Assembly: GCA_951812925.1 (NCBI GenBank)
Contig: OX638372.1
Span: 54,372,028 to 54,436,027 of the forward strand
DNA length: 64,000 nucleotides
Reading direction: 5' to 3'
From: Calliopum simillimum
Lineage: Eukaryota; Arthropoda; Insecta; Diptera; Lauxaniidae
In this document: in pieces, positions 11,570 through 23,069 of the stretch
Position numbering within the stretch: position 1 is the first letter of the stretch
How the letters are laid out: the number at the start of each line of letters is the position of its first letter
The notes under the pieces: generated by a model
What the model saw: the letters and a program-made list of their open reading frames with translations, nothing else
The model's database searches: none
What the model was told of the DNA's origin: nothing
Made by a program: the position numbers and the translations under genes

Positions 11570-12118
11570 AATTATATAAATTCTTTTAAGCCCTATAAAA
11601 CCACCCTTAGAAAGCTCATACAATTAGCTAAAACTTTATTATCTATCGTGGCCGACGCTCGCTCAAAGACGAATTCCGTGAAGGTCGTCCAAAATCAGTT
11701 GTTGTGCCACAAAACATCGATACATAAGTTTCACTCCAATACATTCGATTTTGCATGAACACTTAGTTGTAAAAAACGTTTGTTCTCGTTGGAAACCCCA
11801 TAATTTATCAATCGCTTAAATTATCAAAGGAAAAATTGATTTTCTTAGCTCACTGTCAACAAAACAAATAGCACTTGTACATCAAAACGTTGTGAGTACG
11901 TTTATGCTAAAAAATGTCAAACTTTCTAATTGAAATGTCAGATTGCACCTGGCAACACTTAGTGTTGCCTAGGCCAGAAATATATATAGCAGCCTACGTA
12001 TAACTCTTGAGGGGTTCATTTTAGACCCTTCCCATCCACGTGTAATTTTTATTTAGACTAGGTCTCCTCTATCACCTCACAGAAGATTCGTAACTTTATG
12101 TAATACACCCTATATATT
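11570..12118. mobile_element. Fragment of the 41-kb fold-back family, split by a mariner relic
   Basis: Positions 11580-11640 (AAGCCCTATAAAACC, AGAAAGCTCATACAATTAGC) and 11998-12115 (TATAACTC...GAGGGGTTCATTTTAGACCC, then AGGTCTCCTCTATCACCTC) match successive parts of the palindromic element at 41012-42549. Between them lies a mariner transposase fragment, so the relic is nested. Confidence 0.6.
11650..11825 (+). pseudogene. mariner-type transposase fragment
   Basis: The first frame reads GRRSLKDEFREGRP and continues to a stop after about 24 residues. Another frame then continues with LHEHLVVKNVCSRWKPHNLS. Both match the N-terminal, DNA-binding half of mariner transposases just before the catalytic domain. 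There is at least one frameshift and one stop, and the D,D,D catalytic part is absent. It is not functional. Confidence 0.8.
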
Positions 12119-12226
12119 ATGGACCATAAAGGACAGATCATAGACCAAAGATTATGGACCAAAGACCATAACGGATTTATTATAGACTATAGATTATGGA
12201 CCATAAAAGACTGATTATAGACCATA
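12110..12226 (+). repeat. Degenerate ATTATGGACCATAAA tandem repeat
   Basis: Variants of ATTATGGACCATAAA and ATAGACCATAAA recur about every 15-30 bases from roughly 12114 to 12226, with a stray copy at 11555-11575. Confidence 0.6.
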
Positions 12227-12775
12227 TAGAGTAGAACGGGGTAATGTCGTGCAGGGGGTAATGTCGTGCACTGGCTGTTTTAGCCCAAGGAATTGAATGA
12301 TTTACCAACTGTTCGTAAGGTAGGGACCTGCTGACCTACTGAGCTTATGCATATAATACTAGCAATTTTCACCAGTTCGTCTCTACAGAGTAACCTTTTT
12401 TTCAAAAAGTACGCTTTCGGGACGATAAAAGTGTTTTTTCATCGGGTCAGAAAAATAATTTTCCTTGCGGGAAAATATACCAGGTAAGTGATTTCTGAAA
12501 CGAAATATCCTGCCAAAGAAAAGAAGTATTTGATTTGCAAAAAAATTTTGGGCTTCACCGAGTTATCGAAGTTGACCTTTAAAACGACCATTGGGGTAAT
12601 GTCGTGCACATTCACTTATACAAACACAATTTCTCGCTACACAAATGTTGTTACACATGGATGTAACCAATGAAATTATCTTTCGATCGGATGCTTACTC
12701 GTTGCATTCGCTTGAGATGTACGGCTTTACGAGCATGTCAAAGTTGAGTGCACGACATTGCCCCGTTCTACTCTA
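12227..12775 (+). mobile_element. MITE with TAGAGTAGAACGGGGTAATG ends
   Basis: The left end TAGAGTAGAACGGGG (12227) and the right end CCCCGTTCTACTCTA (to 12775) are inverted copies. The adjoining AATGTCGTGCA and TGCACGACATT are also inverted, with one mismatch, giving TIRs of roughly 28 bp. Both termini begin or end in TA, as for Tc1/mariner insertions. The 549-bp interior has no transposase. A GGGGTAATGTCGTGCAC copy also lies internally at 12594. Confidence 0.85.
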
Positions 12776-12903
12776 CACAACATATTATGTACTTCACACT
12801 TGTATAATAATGATTAAATACATGATAATGCTAAATCTCCTCTAATAGAACCACTACCTATCATTTCTCACACATTTTGGTACCTTTACTATACTCGGAA
12901 AAC

Positions 12904-13128
12904 AATGCACGACATAACCCCACAAATTTTGAGGGGGGTAATGTCGTGCACATTTTTTTTTTCTTCACTTACACAAATACAATTTCTCGCTACACAAATG
13001 TTGTTATACATGGATGTAACCAACGAAATTATCTTTCGATCGGATGCTTACTCGTCGCATTCGCTTGAGATGTATGGCTTTACGAGCATGTCAAAGTTGA
13101 GTGCACGACATTGCCCCGTTCTACTCTA
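12904..13128 (+). mobile_element. Second, partial copy of the AATGTCGTGCA MITE
   Basis: Positions 12936-13128 repeat 12594-12775 almost base for base, including the right end CCCCGTTCTACTCTA. An inverted TGCACGACATAACCCC lies just before it at 12905. It may be a partial tandem duplication or a separate insertion. Confidence 0.75.
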
Positions 13129-16100
13129 CTATGTACTATAACTTTTGCTCCACTTATATAAAATGATTTTTTTCCCCGTCACGAATTGGGCTATCAAGAA
13201 AATGGTCAGCCTATCTCACAAACTATTCTTGAAAAAATACAGTACCACAGATGTGTAGTAGATGAAAAATACGAGCGAGCAAATATTTGCGAAAACGTAT
13301 TTAGAAGATGCTTGCTGGGTGGGAAGGAGAGAGGATGAAGAGCGAAACAGGAGTAGCAGCCAGCATTGCGCGAGGTTAAGGAAAAATATTTCAAGCAAAT
13401 ACACAAAACTCTTGAGCGATTACAAAACTCAAACCTGACACCGATACCAAAACCATCAACAACATGGTACAACAGACCATAATACCCCCAATGTTTGTAT
13501 GTACGCGAGTATAAACAACAACAGAAAAATGGAGAAAAAAGTTTACCTTTCAAAATCACCTGTAACACCTGCTGGGCTTTACGTACGTAGTACTAGTATT
13601 AAGCTGCTCAGCTTGTAAAGCTTTCGAACAAACACCCAACACCCTTTGAAGCTTTTACGTACATTGTTTTTTTTTTTTTTTCGTTGTAAAATATTCGTTA
13701 AAAAGCTTGAAAACTTTTAGAAGAAATTATCCAAACGGCTCTTAGACAACGAAATTTCAGTCTTCGTGAGGTTCTATTCGTATTAACAACACTTGAAAAA
13801 TACGCGCGTTCTGTATGATAGGGCTCAAAAATATTTAAAAAAAGAATTAAATTAAATATGTAGAAAAAATCAACAAGAAAAAACTAGAAAATATTAATAA
13901 TTTAAAATTGTTAAGATTTGTTAAAAAAAAGTCTAAAAAACATACGGGTTTAATAGAAATTTAAAAGCATTACAGTGCATTAATTTAAGTATGGGGGGAA
14001 ATTTTAAATGACAACCCAGCGAATAAGCAAATAAAAAATCACCTTACTACTTATATAAGTTTTCAAAAAAAGCTACAAAAAACAAAGCAAAAATAAAATA
14101 TATGTATAAATATAATATAATAATAGTTAAATATTTCAATAAAAAGCAATATTATAAATAAATAGTTTATTTTATCGTGAGTGTGTGTACTTCAAATTAT
14201 TAATAAAATCAATTTAATTAACAAAAAAAAAAAAAAAAAAATAAAAAAATAAAGTCAATGTTCAATCACTAAAGTAATCACAATATTACACGTATGTTAA
14301 ATAAAAAATTTAATAAAATCACCACTTTTGATTAAATCTCTTTGTTAGTGCAAAATTAAATTAAAAATTAATACTCGTAAGAATAGAAAAAAGTGTTTTT
14401 TCAGTTAAGCTACGAGTCTTTGTGTCTGTGGTTGCACTTATTTTTACACAGTTCGCGACAACATCAACATATATATGTATATGTATTAGCTAAATTAAAA
14501 AAGCATTAAATTAATAAAACAAAACAGAAAAAAAACGTAGTAGAAGTAGTAGCAGCAGCATAAAGCATTTCCATACAATTGCAAAAAAAGGTAGTAACGA
14601 ATACAGACATACACAACAAGCATATGCGTACACTCGTACATACACATGCAAAGCAAAATACTTTTAATATTAAATAACCGTTATTAGCACCGTTAAATTC
14701 ACAAAAAAAAAGTATTTAAATTAATAGTTTAATTCAATTAGCATAATTCAAAAAATGTTTATGGTGTCATTGCAATTTAATTAATTAAATAATAAAACGT
14801 TAATTATTAATTAAAAAAAAACCAACAAAACAAAATAAAAATAATTAACGCAATCGTAATCTGTTTCTAAAATATAATAAAGTGTTACCTAATTAAAAAA
14901 ATCAAAAAGTAATCTTCAAAGCAATATATTAAGGTAATTATAAATAATTAAAAAGCTTAAGTAATCTACTCCAAATGTATGTAGTTAGAAAAATATAACC
15001 TGTAATATCACTGTGCTCGAATCCGAAACTTTTTTTTCTCTAGCATTGATTTATCCTCAGTAGTGAACACAGTTGCAATACGCTGAGTTTGAAAATTTTT
15101 CATCAAAATACTCACAAAAACACGTATGAACAAGAGGAAGTTTTTAAGTTCACGGAATGGGTGGTAGGTTAGGTAGCGAGGGCATCATCGGCATATATGT
15201 AAGCCAACTTCCACCAATGGACCAATCTGTTGTTCCATTGTGATCCCTCTTTAAATACGGTACATAGTTCTAGGCTACATATACAATTAATTTAATCATT
15301 CATCATACTACTATATAAAATACAACGTCGGTCTATCTGTGTCTCCATAACTCGAGAACCATTCGGCAAGATTTAAGGATACATTTTGAAACACTACTAT
15401 AATTTTATATACCATCGGCATCGCCTGGAATATTAAAACGTTCTGGCGATATAAAAAATGACCTTCTGAGACTGTTTGACGGATATGGATGGGATTAAGT
15501 ACACGTATTAAATTCCGATTTTTAAAAAAAAGTTTGAAGTTTATTCGGAAAAAGTATGAAATTTATTCCAAAATAGTATAAAATTAATACTTTTTTTTTG
15601 GCACTGTTCTATATAAATACTTTTTGGTCTTAAAATTTTCTTTCATAGATATTTTGAATTGCAAGGTTTTAGAATGCATTTAATTTCGAAAAACCTTCTT
15701 CTTCGTCCAGGTTCTTGAAAAATCCCATAATTCGAAAATCAGTTATCCGATTTGCAAGATTTTTTACTTTCAAAGACATGCTATGAGGTGAAATTCAAGA
15801 ACAATCTCTAATTTGAAATTCCCGCGATTTCGCATGTGATATAGAAAAATTCTTGCACCTGGAGAAATAATATCCGCTGAAAAAATGTCCAACACAGCGA
15901 TATAAAAAAAGAAGATATTCCGAGGCTATTTGACTATTTTATTTCACTCCTTACTACCATTCCGCGGACTTAAAAATTTCCCTTGGTATTTTTTTTTTTG
16001 GCTACTTTAATTATCATTAAACAGATCCCCTATTGAGCTAGATTAAATTTCTTCGTTTTATGAAATATTTTCCAGTTTTTCATTATCACTAATTGGCTAT

Positions 16101-16849
16101 TCATCACGACCAACGCAAAAAGTGCCGTTGGTAAGAAAATTTAGTTTTTCATATTAATTAAATGTTGCTCATACGACATGTTGTTCTTGATATAGGAAAT
16201 AATTTGGAAAATGGCTATAACTTTTGCAAACACTACGATAAATTCTTATTTTTTTTACCATGTTATGAATGAAATGTTCAAATTTTAGAAAAGTCATGTT
16301 TTTTACACTAGCTGTACATTGTTTTTGATACTTTTTTTTTAACCCTTTCGACCCTGAAAAAAACTATGGGGTACACAATATTTGTGATAGGTTAAACATA
16401 GAAACTGAATTTTAGTAAAATGTTTGACCGTCTCTAAATTCAAGTTTTCACCGCCAGATGCGCTTCCGGTCTATACTCCCAACAGAAGTTTTTGATTTGA
16501 ATTTTCGGGATGCAATATCCTTGGAGTGGTTATAAGAAAAAACAGCGGTTATTAATTCATTCAATTTAATTGACGTTAATAACCGAGTTATATTATTCAA
16601 AAGTATTTATTCAAAAATTTTTAGGATATATTGTCCCAACCGGTTCGAAAGGGTTAAACAAAACATGGAAATGTGTAAACACATTAAATAGTAGTTTTGG
16701 TAGTTTTTTACTGGGGGTGGCAATCACTGATTTCGAATCTGGTCTCAGAATTGCTCTATCGTGTATGCTTTTTGAGTTATCCTAGCCTTAAAGTTCAAAA
16801 CAACGGTTTTTTGCTATATAAGAGGCAGGGATGCCAATTTTCAGGCTTT
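13129..16849. other. AT-rich DNA, no gene supported
   Basis: 13200-13620 is less AT-rich and has a 120-aa minus-strand frame without recognisable domain. 13660-15000 is very AT-rich with many A-runs and AGTAGTAGCAGCAGCA near 14545; it could be an untranslated leader or intron. 15310-15370 carries ACGTCGGTCTATCTGTGTCTC, wording seen in insect dispersed repeats. No splice-consistent coding exon was found. Confidence 0.35.
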
Positions 16850-17575
16850 TACTGATCCCGGGATTTTTGAGATTTTGAAACGCAATCTCAGGATCGTCTC
16901 CCAATCTTGATTAAATTTTATGACATATATGAGCCGGTTATTTTGATAGTGGCCTAAGTCCATTCAAGAGCAAAAGTAATGTCATATTATGAATCGGCTG
17001 ACATTTTGTCAGAATTTAATAAATTTGGGCTCTATTTTCATGCGAAATTTACTTCATAGTGTCGAATTAATGGTATTATGTTTAAAATTGATATGAGTTC
17101 AAAAACCGATTATTATGGCACATAATGTGTATGACATTACTTTTGCACTTGAATGGACTTAGGCCACTTTCAAAATATCCGGCTCATATATCCAAATGAA
17201 GAAAAGCATCTTTAAGTTTTAACGCTCTTAAGTTGAAAGGTGGAAAGAAAATTAAAAGCTTTTAGGGGATACCAGCCTCGAACTCCTGCGTTAGAAAATA
17301 ATTCCATTTCTTTTATTAAAACTTCAGACATGGTATAAGTTTTTCTGTTCGTACTTTGGGTAAAATTTTCAAAAGCTCTTTGCAACTGTTTTTAAATTAT
17401 TTGGTGATTGAAAAAATGGATAACTTGTTTAGTAAATATAATTTGAGTCTACTAAAAAAGCTCTAAATTGACTAAATATATTCATTATAAAAATCCCGGG
17501 ATCCATCGCCACCAAGCCCGGAATTTTCGGGACTGAAAAAAGGCCGGGATCACGTGATCCCGAAATGACATTCCT
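16845..17575. mobile_element. Outer element with CCCGGGATTTTT ends
   Basis: GATGCCAATTTTCAGG and TGATCCCGGGATTTTT near 16830-16870 are mirrored by AAAATCCCGGGATCCATC and GGGATCACGTGATCCCG near 17490-17570. This gives a loosely palindromic outer element around the clearer MITE at 16925-17191. Boundaries are approximate. Confidence 0.4.
16925..17191. mobile_element. 267-bp MITE with about 62-bp TIRs
   Basis: The left arm 16925-16986 (ATATATGAGCCGG, then GTGGCCTAAGTCCATTCAAG) and the right arm 17130-17191 are inverted copies with only about three mismatches. Both ends lie in TATA, compatible with a TA target duplication. There is no coding capacity. Confidence 0.9.
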
Positions 17576-19500
17576 AATATGAGGCTATATAACAAGACAA
17601 ATTTAATTTCTGACTACAAGTCATGAAACGGATAAAGTAGTCAAAAGCGCTTTTCTTTTTTTTTAACCCAATACAAAATATCTTTATTTTTCTCGGATAA
17701 AGATGTCCGATAAAGATGCGCGACCAGTAAATGTCAATTTTATGGTTTCTCCTTGTACCAGAATTATTATTTTCTATCCTTGCAACTATTAAACCTGTTA
17801 AAAACCAACAATAAACCTGCCGTCTCGTGCAGGACATTACTAGTAATTTCAGAAGAGTAAATCTTTGATCAATATACGACGGTCTATTCGGTCAGAAGTC
17901 GGTTTTTTCCAAATATTTTGCTTCACGACTTAAAATCCAATTGGCAGTATTCAATTAAATTTTCAATTCAATTCAATTTCAAGACATGTTTAGCAAAACC
18001 GGGGCCTTCCCTGAAAAGTCGAATTCTGTTGAATACTAACAAGTGAATGCAGATGATAGAATTTCTTCAGTTTATCAGCACAGCACAGCACAGCACTGTA
18101 ACTTGTAGAGCTATTTATTATATAAAAATTACTTCTTTCAAGCAAAATCTTTTGATAATGGATGCGTTCTCATGAAAGCTGCACTTAACCTGATTTCGTA
18201 CCTTCTTAGTCTAAGTATATATGCTTACTGCTATGAAAATTAAGTTCACAAAAGCCTACCAATGCGGGAGAGATGCTGGTTCATATTCAACCATTTTTTA
18301 CAAAATCTGTTTCCAACATTTCCAATGTAGGCAAACATTAATCATGTTACAAAAGTGTACATAGTATAACTATTAGAAAATGTATGTTTTTAAATTAAAG
18401 GTACCAGGAAGTGAAAAATTTTCTTAATTAAATATTTACATAGGAAGCCGTTGATCAAATTAACAGCGCATTCTATTAATTAATCAAAATCACTCGGTTG
18501 CGGGTCATCACGACAAGGCGTTAGCACAGAAGAAGAAGTAACATTTACGGCACAGGGAACATACAACTTTGTCGGTGAGTGACTTGCAATCAATCAATTT
18601 CACTTTGGCTAAAAGTTACCCACATTAATTTTCCACAACATGATGTTATGTAGTAAAAGAAGGTTTTTCTTTTTTCTATTGAAAATTTTACAAATTATTT
18701 GCTATAAAAGTTTGCAAAAAAAGTAACATATGAAAAACCTTCCTTTGGCGCTATCATTTACTTACGTAAATATATGCAGACGTACTGCGAATAGCTCTCA
18801 AGTTTTGTGAAATCAACCTACATTTGCAAAAATGAACTCATACGCGTAAAGTCAATTTGCGCCCACAGCTCCTTTCTACTTAAGTTCGAAGGATTAAAAT
18901 GTTAGGAAGCAAAAAAATAAAAATATATATGTATAAAGGATATTCGATGTTTATGAATAAAAAAAAACAAACCGACAAGCACGAAATGCAAATTTCGTTA
19001 ATTTGTTGTTTTATTCATTTCTGTTTATTTTTTGTTTCACTTCTAGGAATTTACATACGAAAGCCTGGCATTAATGTGTTACTCGATAGAAATCCCGCTG
19101 GTATTAGATAATGAAATAGACTTGAGTTTGAAACAACAGCAAAAACAAATTTAATAATGGAAACATTATTGGTATAATTAACCAAATTGTCACCACAAAG
19201 CACACTCACCTCAGTATTATGACAAAGTCGTCCATTTGCTAAAGCAGCTAAATTTAATTTTATTTTGATATTGGTATTTTTGGATAGCTAGGAATCCATG
19301 ATATTGGTATTTATTTAACTGCTAAGTATTATAGCCTGTTTTTCCTTGCTTGACTAAGACGATTTTGTTAGTTACGTGTACGCACAAATGGCTTGTTATA
19401 TAAAGTTGTCATATAATATGATCCTTTTTTTAAATAAATCAGATAATTCACAAAATAAATGTCAGCACGTGGTATGCGTTTCAACAAATTCTGAAAAGTA
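17576..19500. other. AT-rich DNA, nothing certain
   Basis: No coding exon recognised. CAGCA units are tandem at 18078-18097. A GTGAGT donor-like site at 18574 follows a less AT-rich 80-base stretch that could be a non-coding exon, but nothing supports it further. Confidence 0.35.
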
Positions 19501-19840
19501 TCGGTATCATTTTCGTAAAAATGTGATCATTTTCTCAGGCTCATATCTTGCAAACCGTTCAGAATTTCGATTTACTCTCTGAGACAAAGTTGTAGCTCTT
19601 GTCATAAAGAACAAAAATTGCGAACATATAAAATCAAAAAAACTTCACCTTCCAGATCAAAATCGCAAAAAACTTTAAAAAATTCGATTTTTTTTTACCT
19701 TTTTTCCCGTGTTCAGGTCCATAGGTAGCAAACCGTTCAAAATTCAAGGAAACAATCAACTACAAAAATTTAACCTAAGATCTCAATAAACAAATTTCTA
19801 GAACATATAAACTTCCTAGAGATGATTCTTAACACTGTTT
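19501..19840 (+). repeat. Left terminal inverted repeat
   Basis: It matches the reverse complement of 22587-22925 throughout, with about 98% identity by eye in the outer 250 bases and slightly less at the inner end. It holds two direct copies of a roughly 30-bp unit centred on GCAAACCGTTCA (19537-19567 and 19714-19744), candidate transposase-binding sites. Confidence 0.95.
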
Positions 19841-20190
19841 AGGTAGCACCCAAAAGTGAAAAATTTGCCGAAAATTTTTTAATCTCACTTTTTAATAAAA
19901 ATCTGGTTTTCTCAAAAAACAGCCCTAGTAAACTTATTTATTCCTAGACTCCGTAAAAGACAACACTTCAAGCTTTTTTTTAAGGTATAATACTCCGCAT
20001 TTACACTTCTAAGACCGGAGATAGTGAGGTTTTTCTAACAAAAGTACTTTCAACAAAAATGTTGATTGTAAATAATTGTCAGTGAGGAGGCCGACTGTGT
20101 GAGTGCACTGTACCTTCAATGATAGTAAGTGCATTCTAATAAAAATTCTCAAGCTGGTGGGTGAGTTCCCGTTTCCAAACTATTAAACAA

Positions 20191-20344
20191 CTACCTGGAA
20201 GCAAACATCTGCATTGAATTCACATAAAAACAAGCCAAAATATAAAAATACCTGGAAACACATTGTCATAAAGATGAAATTGTGAACATATAAAATCAAA
20301 AAACTTCTATCAAAAAACTACCTGGAAGCAAACATCTGCATTGA
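20191..20344 (+). repeat. Subterminal direct repeats before the promoter
   Basis: CTACCTGGAAGCAAACATCT plus the next seven bases occurs at 20191-20217 and again at 20318-20344. The interval also carries a displaced copy of inner TIR wording (GTCATAAAGATGAAATTGTG, GAACATATAAAATCAAAAAA) and GACCGTTTAGGTAGCGC echoes 19834-19850. These could be binding sites or scars of rearrangement. Confidence 0.8.
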
Positions 20345-20393
20345 CCGTTTAGGTAGCGCTTAGGTATCACGCACCGACAGCAGCAGCACACAA

Positions 20394-20430
20394 TATAAAA
20401 GCGACACGACGCTCACATCGAGGCATTACA
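20394..20430 (+). promoter_or_regulatory. TATA-type promoter of the transposon gene
   Basis: TATAAAA at 20394-20400 lies in a locally GC-richer stretch with TCACATC (about 20413) and GCATTAC (about 20423) as possible initiators. The distance to the chosen ATG (20505) leaves a leader of about 80 bases. Confidence 0.6.
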
Positions 20431-20504
20431 CAGCGCGACGTCAACGAGAGCTCAGCGGTGAAAGTTATAAAGTGACAGTGAAAGTAAAAAAAGTGAAAGT
20501 GTTA

Positions 20505-22497
20505 ATGCATAATTCGCACACAACATTGGCAACTGACAATTTCAATATGCAGTGTGAAAAAATTGATTTATTTTGCTACGTTTGCGGTCATCAAACCAGA
20601 AAAAAAACATCTACAAGATTTCAGAAGGAAAATAATCTTTTAACTAGTAAATTCAAAAGAGCATATACATTGTTTTTCGACGAAGTGGACTTGACCGGTG
20701 AAAATTACACACCTAATACAGTGTGTCGCCAATGTTATAACAATCTCATGGCATGGTTGAGTGGAGGCAGAGGTACTATGAAGTATTGTAAGCCGGTAAA
20801 CTGGATTAATCGCCCAGGTGATCATGATGCAACCAGTTGCTATGCATGCGTAAATTACACATGTGGTCTAAATCGACATGCTGAGAAGATCAAAATTTAT
20901 AAAGCAACTGCAACAGCCACACTACCAGTGCTTGTACCTGAAAATTTTGTATCACCAAGGCCGCCAACTCCAGATCGTAGTACAGAATGTACAGGAATGA
21001 CTAGAGCAAGTGGTGTTACTTATGAAGATCCATTTGATACCGATTATGAGCCCCAACAGGGAAGAGATGGACCACAACTAATAACACAAATGGAAATGGA
21101 TTTCATTGTGGCCATATTGGTATTATCGCAGCGACTTGCAATATTTTTGACAGCTTTTTTAAAGCAAAGAAAACTCACACATGCTAATGTTAACTCTACG
21201 GCGTACCGCAAACGACAAGCTGAATTTCAGATGCTCTACACTCTAAATGATGACAATTCGTTCGCTTACTGCAACGATATAAAAGCTTTGGTGGTAAAAA
21301 TGGGAATGAACTACATCGCTAGTGAGTGGAGATTATTTATTGATGGTTCTGTTTCAAGCTTGAAAGCAGTGTTGTTGCATGTGTCGAACCGAAAACCTTC
21401 CATTCCGCTAGCAATGGGTATCAACATGAAAGAAAGCTATGAAACATTGAAAGATATAATGGAAAAAATCAAATATTACGAAAATAAATGGAAGATTTGC
21501 TGTGATTTGAAGGTCATCAACATTTTGCAAGGGATCATCGATAAGGGCGGCTTCCCAAAATTCTTTTGTTTTCTTTGTAATTGGGATTCACGCTCACCTC
21601 TGAATCAATTCCAATGTAATTCGTGGAGGCCAAGAGGAAGTGTGGATGAACAAATACAACAACATAGACTGAAGAATGCACCTTTAACTGACAATACTCA
21701 AGACATCTTGCTGCCACCGCTCCACATAAAATTGGGAATTGTTAAAAAATTCATCGAAGTGGCCGTTGTAAATTATCCAAACGCATTCGACTATTTGAAA
21801 AGCGTTTTCCCAAAGCGTAGCGATGACAAAATTAAAAAAGGTATTGTAGTAAATTTAAAACGAATTTTTGTTCACCTAATTGTACTATTTACACTATGTT
21901 AATGTTTTCTTTTCTGTCTTTATATTTTGTTTTCATTTAACAGGCGTACTTAATGGCCCTGACATTAGAAAGCTATTCAAGAGCAACTTTGATTCATCGC
22001 TTGATGAAAATCATTCAATGGCATGGATTTGCCTTCAGCGTGTATGCACCAGAGTCTTGGGAGGGGATCGAGACGCGGAACCGGAAGCAAGAGAATGGGT
22101 GAAAGAAATGCTGCATTATTTTGAGATAATCGGCGCATCGATGACATTAAAGCTGCATTTTCTTCATTTTCATTTTGACGATTTTATCAAACAACTCCCT
22201 ACCGAATCCGATGAGCAAGGAGAACGGTTTCACCAAACCACAATGCCAATGGAAAAACGGTACAAAGGCAAAAACCTCGACGCATTGCTTGCAGAGGTAT
22301 GTTGGTGGAGTCACAAGATCACCCTGTATGATGTTAATGAAGTATTTGAAGAAGAAAGAGCTGATGATGGAGGGCAGTCTGGAAGCAACGTGCCTGTGGA
22401 CACCATAAGTTCTGAATCAGAGTCAGATTCGGACGACGATTTGGATCCACAACTCAAGAGAGCGCGATTTGCAAGTCCAGGGCCATCAACATTATAA
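20505..22497 (+). CDS. Transposase-like protein of an unnamed animal family (2 exons)
   Basis: Exons are 20505-21840 and 21944-22497. The 103-bp phase-1 intron runs GTATTG to AACAG, and the junction KIKKG/VLNGPDIRKLF restores a motif typical of the family. The product is 629 aa. CxxC pairs at C24/C27, C74/C77 and C112/C115 form a likely zinc-binding DNA-recognition region. A block at 276-345 (LFIDGS with D280, LKAVLLH, KICCDLKV with D334) resembles the first strands of an RNase H-fold DDE nuclease. C355/C358 form a CxxC insertion, and SDEQGERFHQ (534-543) offers E539 as the third acid. The tail at 600-612 is acidic and serine-rich. I recognise homologous proteins across animals, usually unannotated; the DDE reading is inference. 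The frame can open at a GTG at 20472, but the first ATG is 20505. The gene lies inside perfect TIRs. Confidence 0.9.
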
Positions 22498-22563
22498 ACA
22501 TAATACGAATACTTTTTTTTAATATTTTTGTAATAGATAGCATAGTATCTCAATGTTGAAGTA

Positions 22564-22569
22564 AATAAA
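22564..22569 (+). promoter_or_regulatory. Poly(A) signal of the transposon gene
   Basis: AATAAA lies 67 bases after the stop and before the right TIR, so the transcript can end inside the element. Confidence 0.65.
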
Positions 22570-22586
22570 AAACACATGAAATTAAA

Positions 22587-22925
22587 AAACGGTGTTAAGA
22601 ATAATTCCCAGGAAGTTTATATGTCATAGAAATTTGTTTATTGAGATCTTAGGTAAATTTTTGTAGTTGATTGTTTCCTTGAATTTTGAACGGTTTGCTA
22701 CCTATGGACCTGAACACGGGAAAAAAGGTAAAAAAAAATCGAATTTTTTAAAGTTTTTTGCGATTTTGATCTGGAAGGTGAAGTTTTTTTGATTTTATAT
22801 GTTCGCAGTTTTTGTTGTTTATGACAAGAGCTACAACTTTGCCTCAGAGAGTAAATCGAAATTCTGAACGGTTTGCAAGATATGAGCCTGAGAAAATGAT
22901 CACATTTTTACGAAAATGATACCGA
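22587..22925 (-). repeat. Right terminal inverted repeat
   Basis: This is the inverted partner of 19501-19840. The two GCAAACCGTTCA units are present here too in inverted orientation (around 22682-22712 and 22859-22889). Confidence 0.95.
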
Positions 22926-23069
22926 GGCCCCAAATCTTTGGCGGCCCATAAAAAAAAAAGTGGAGGACTTTGGGAAAAATTGGGAGACACGGGCCTTTTT
23001 TTTTTTAGTCTTTTATCACGTAGTGGTGTCCGTATATTGTTATTTTGCCATGACTTAAAAAATTACACA

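Larger units (their letters stand above)
19501..22925 (+). mobile_element. Complete long-TIR DNA transposon with intact transposase-like gene
   Basis: A 3425-bp element is bounded by inverted repeats of 340 bp (19501-19840) and 339 bp (22587-22925), which differ at only a handful of positions. Between them are a TATA-type promoter, a two-exon 629-aa gene reading left to right and a poly(A) signal. The outermost bases are TCGGTATCATTTTCG and its complement. No clear target-site duplication was found: the left flank is GAAAAGTA and the right flank is GGCCCCAA. The gene product is described separately. An undamaged frame plus near-identical ends imply recent movement or an autonomous copy. Confidence 0.9.

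Noticed and set aside
13206..13568. 120-aa minus-strand open frame
   Set aside because: No domain, no splice context and a Cys/Ser/Phe-rich composition typical of random frames.
20472..20504. Extra 11 codons at the start of the transposon gene
   Set aside because: The frame can be opened at a GTG at 20472, but eukaryotic initiation at GTG is unlikely. The first in-frame ATG is 20505.
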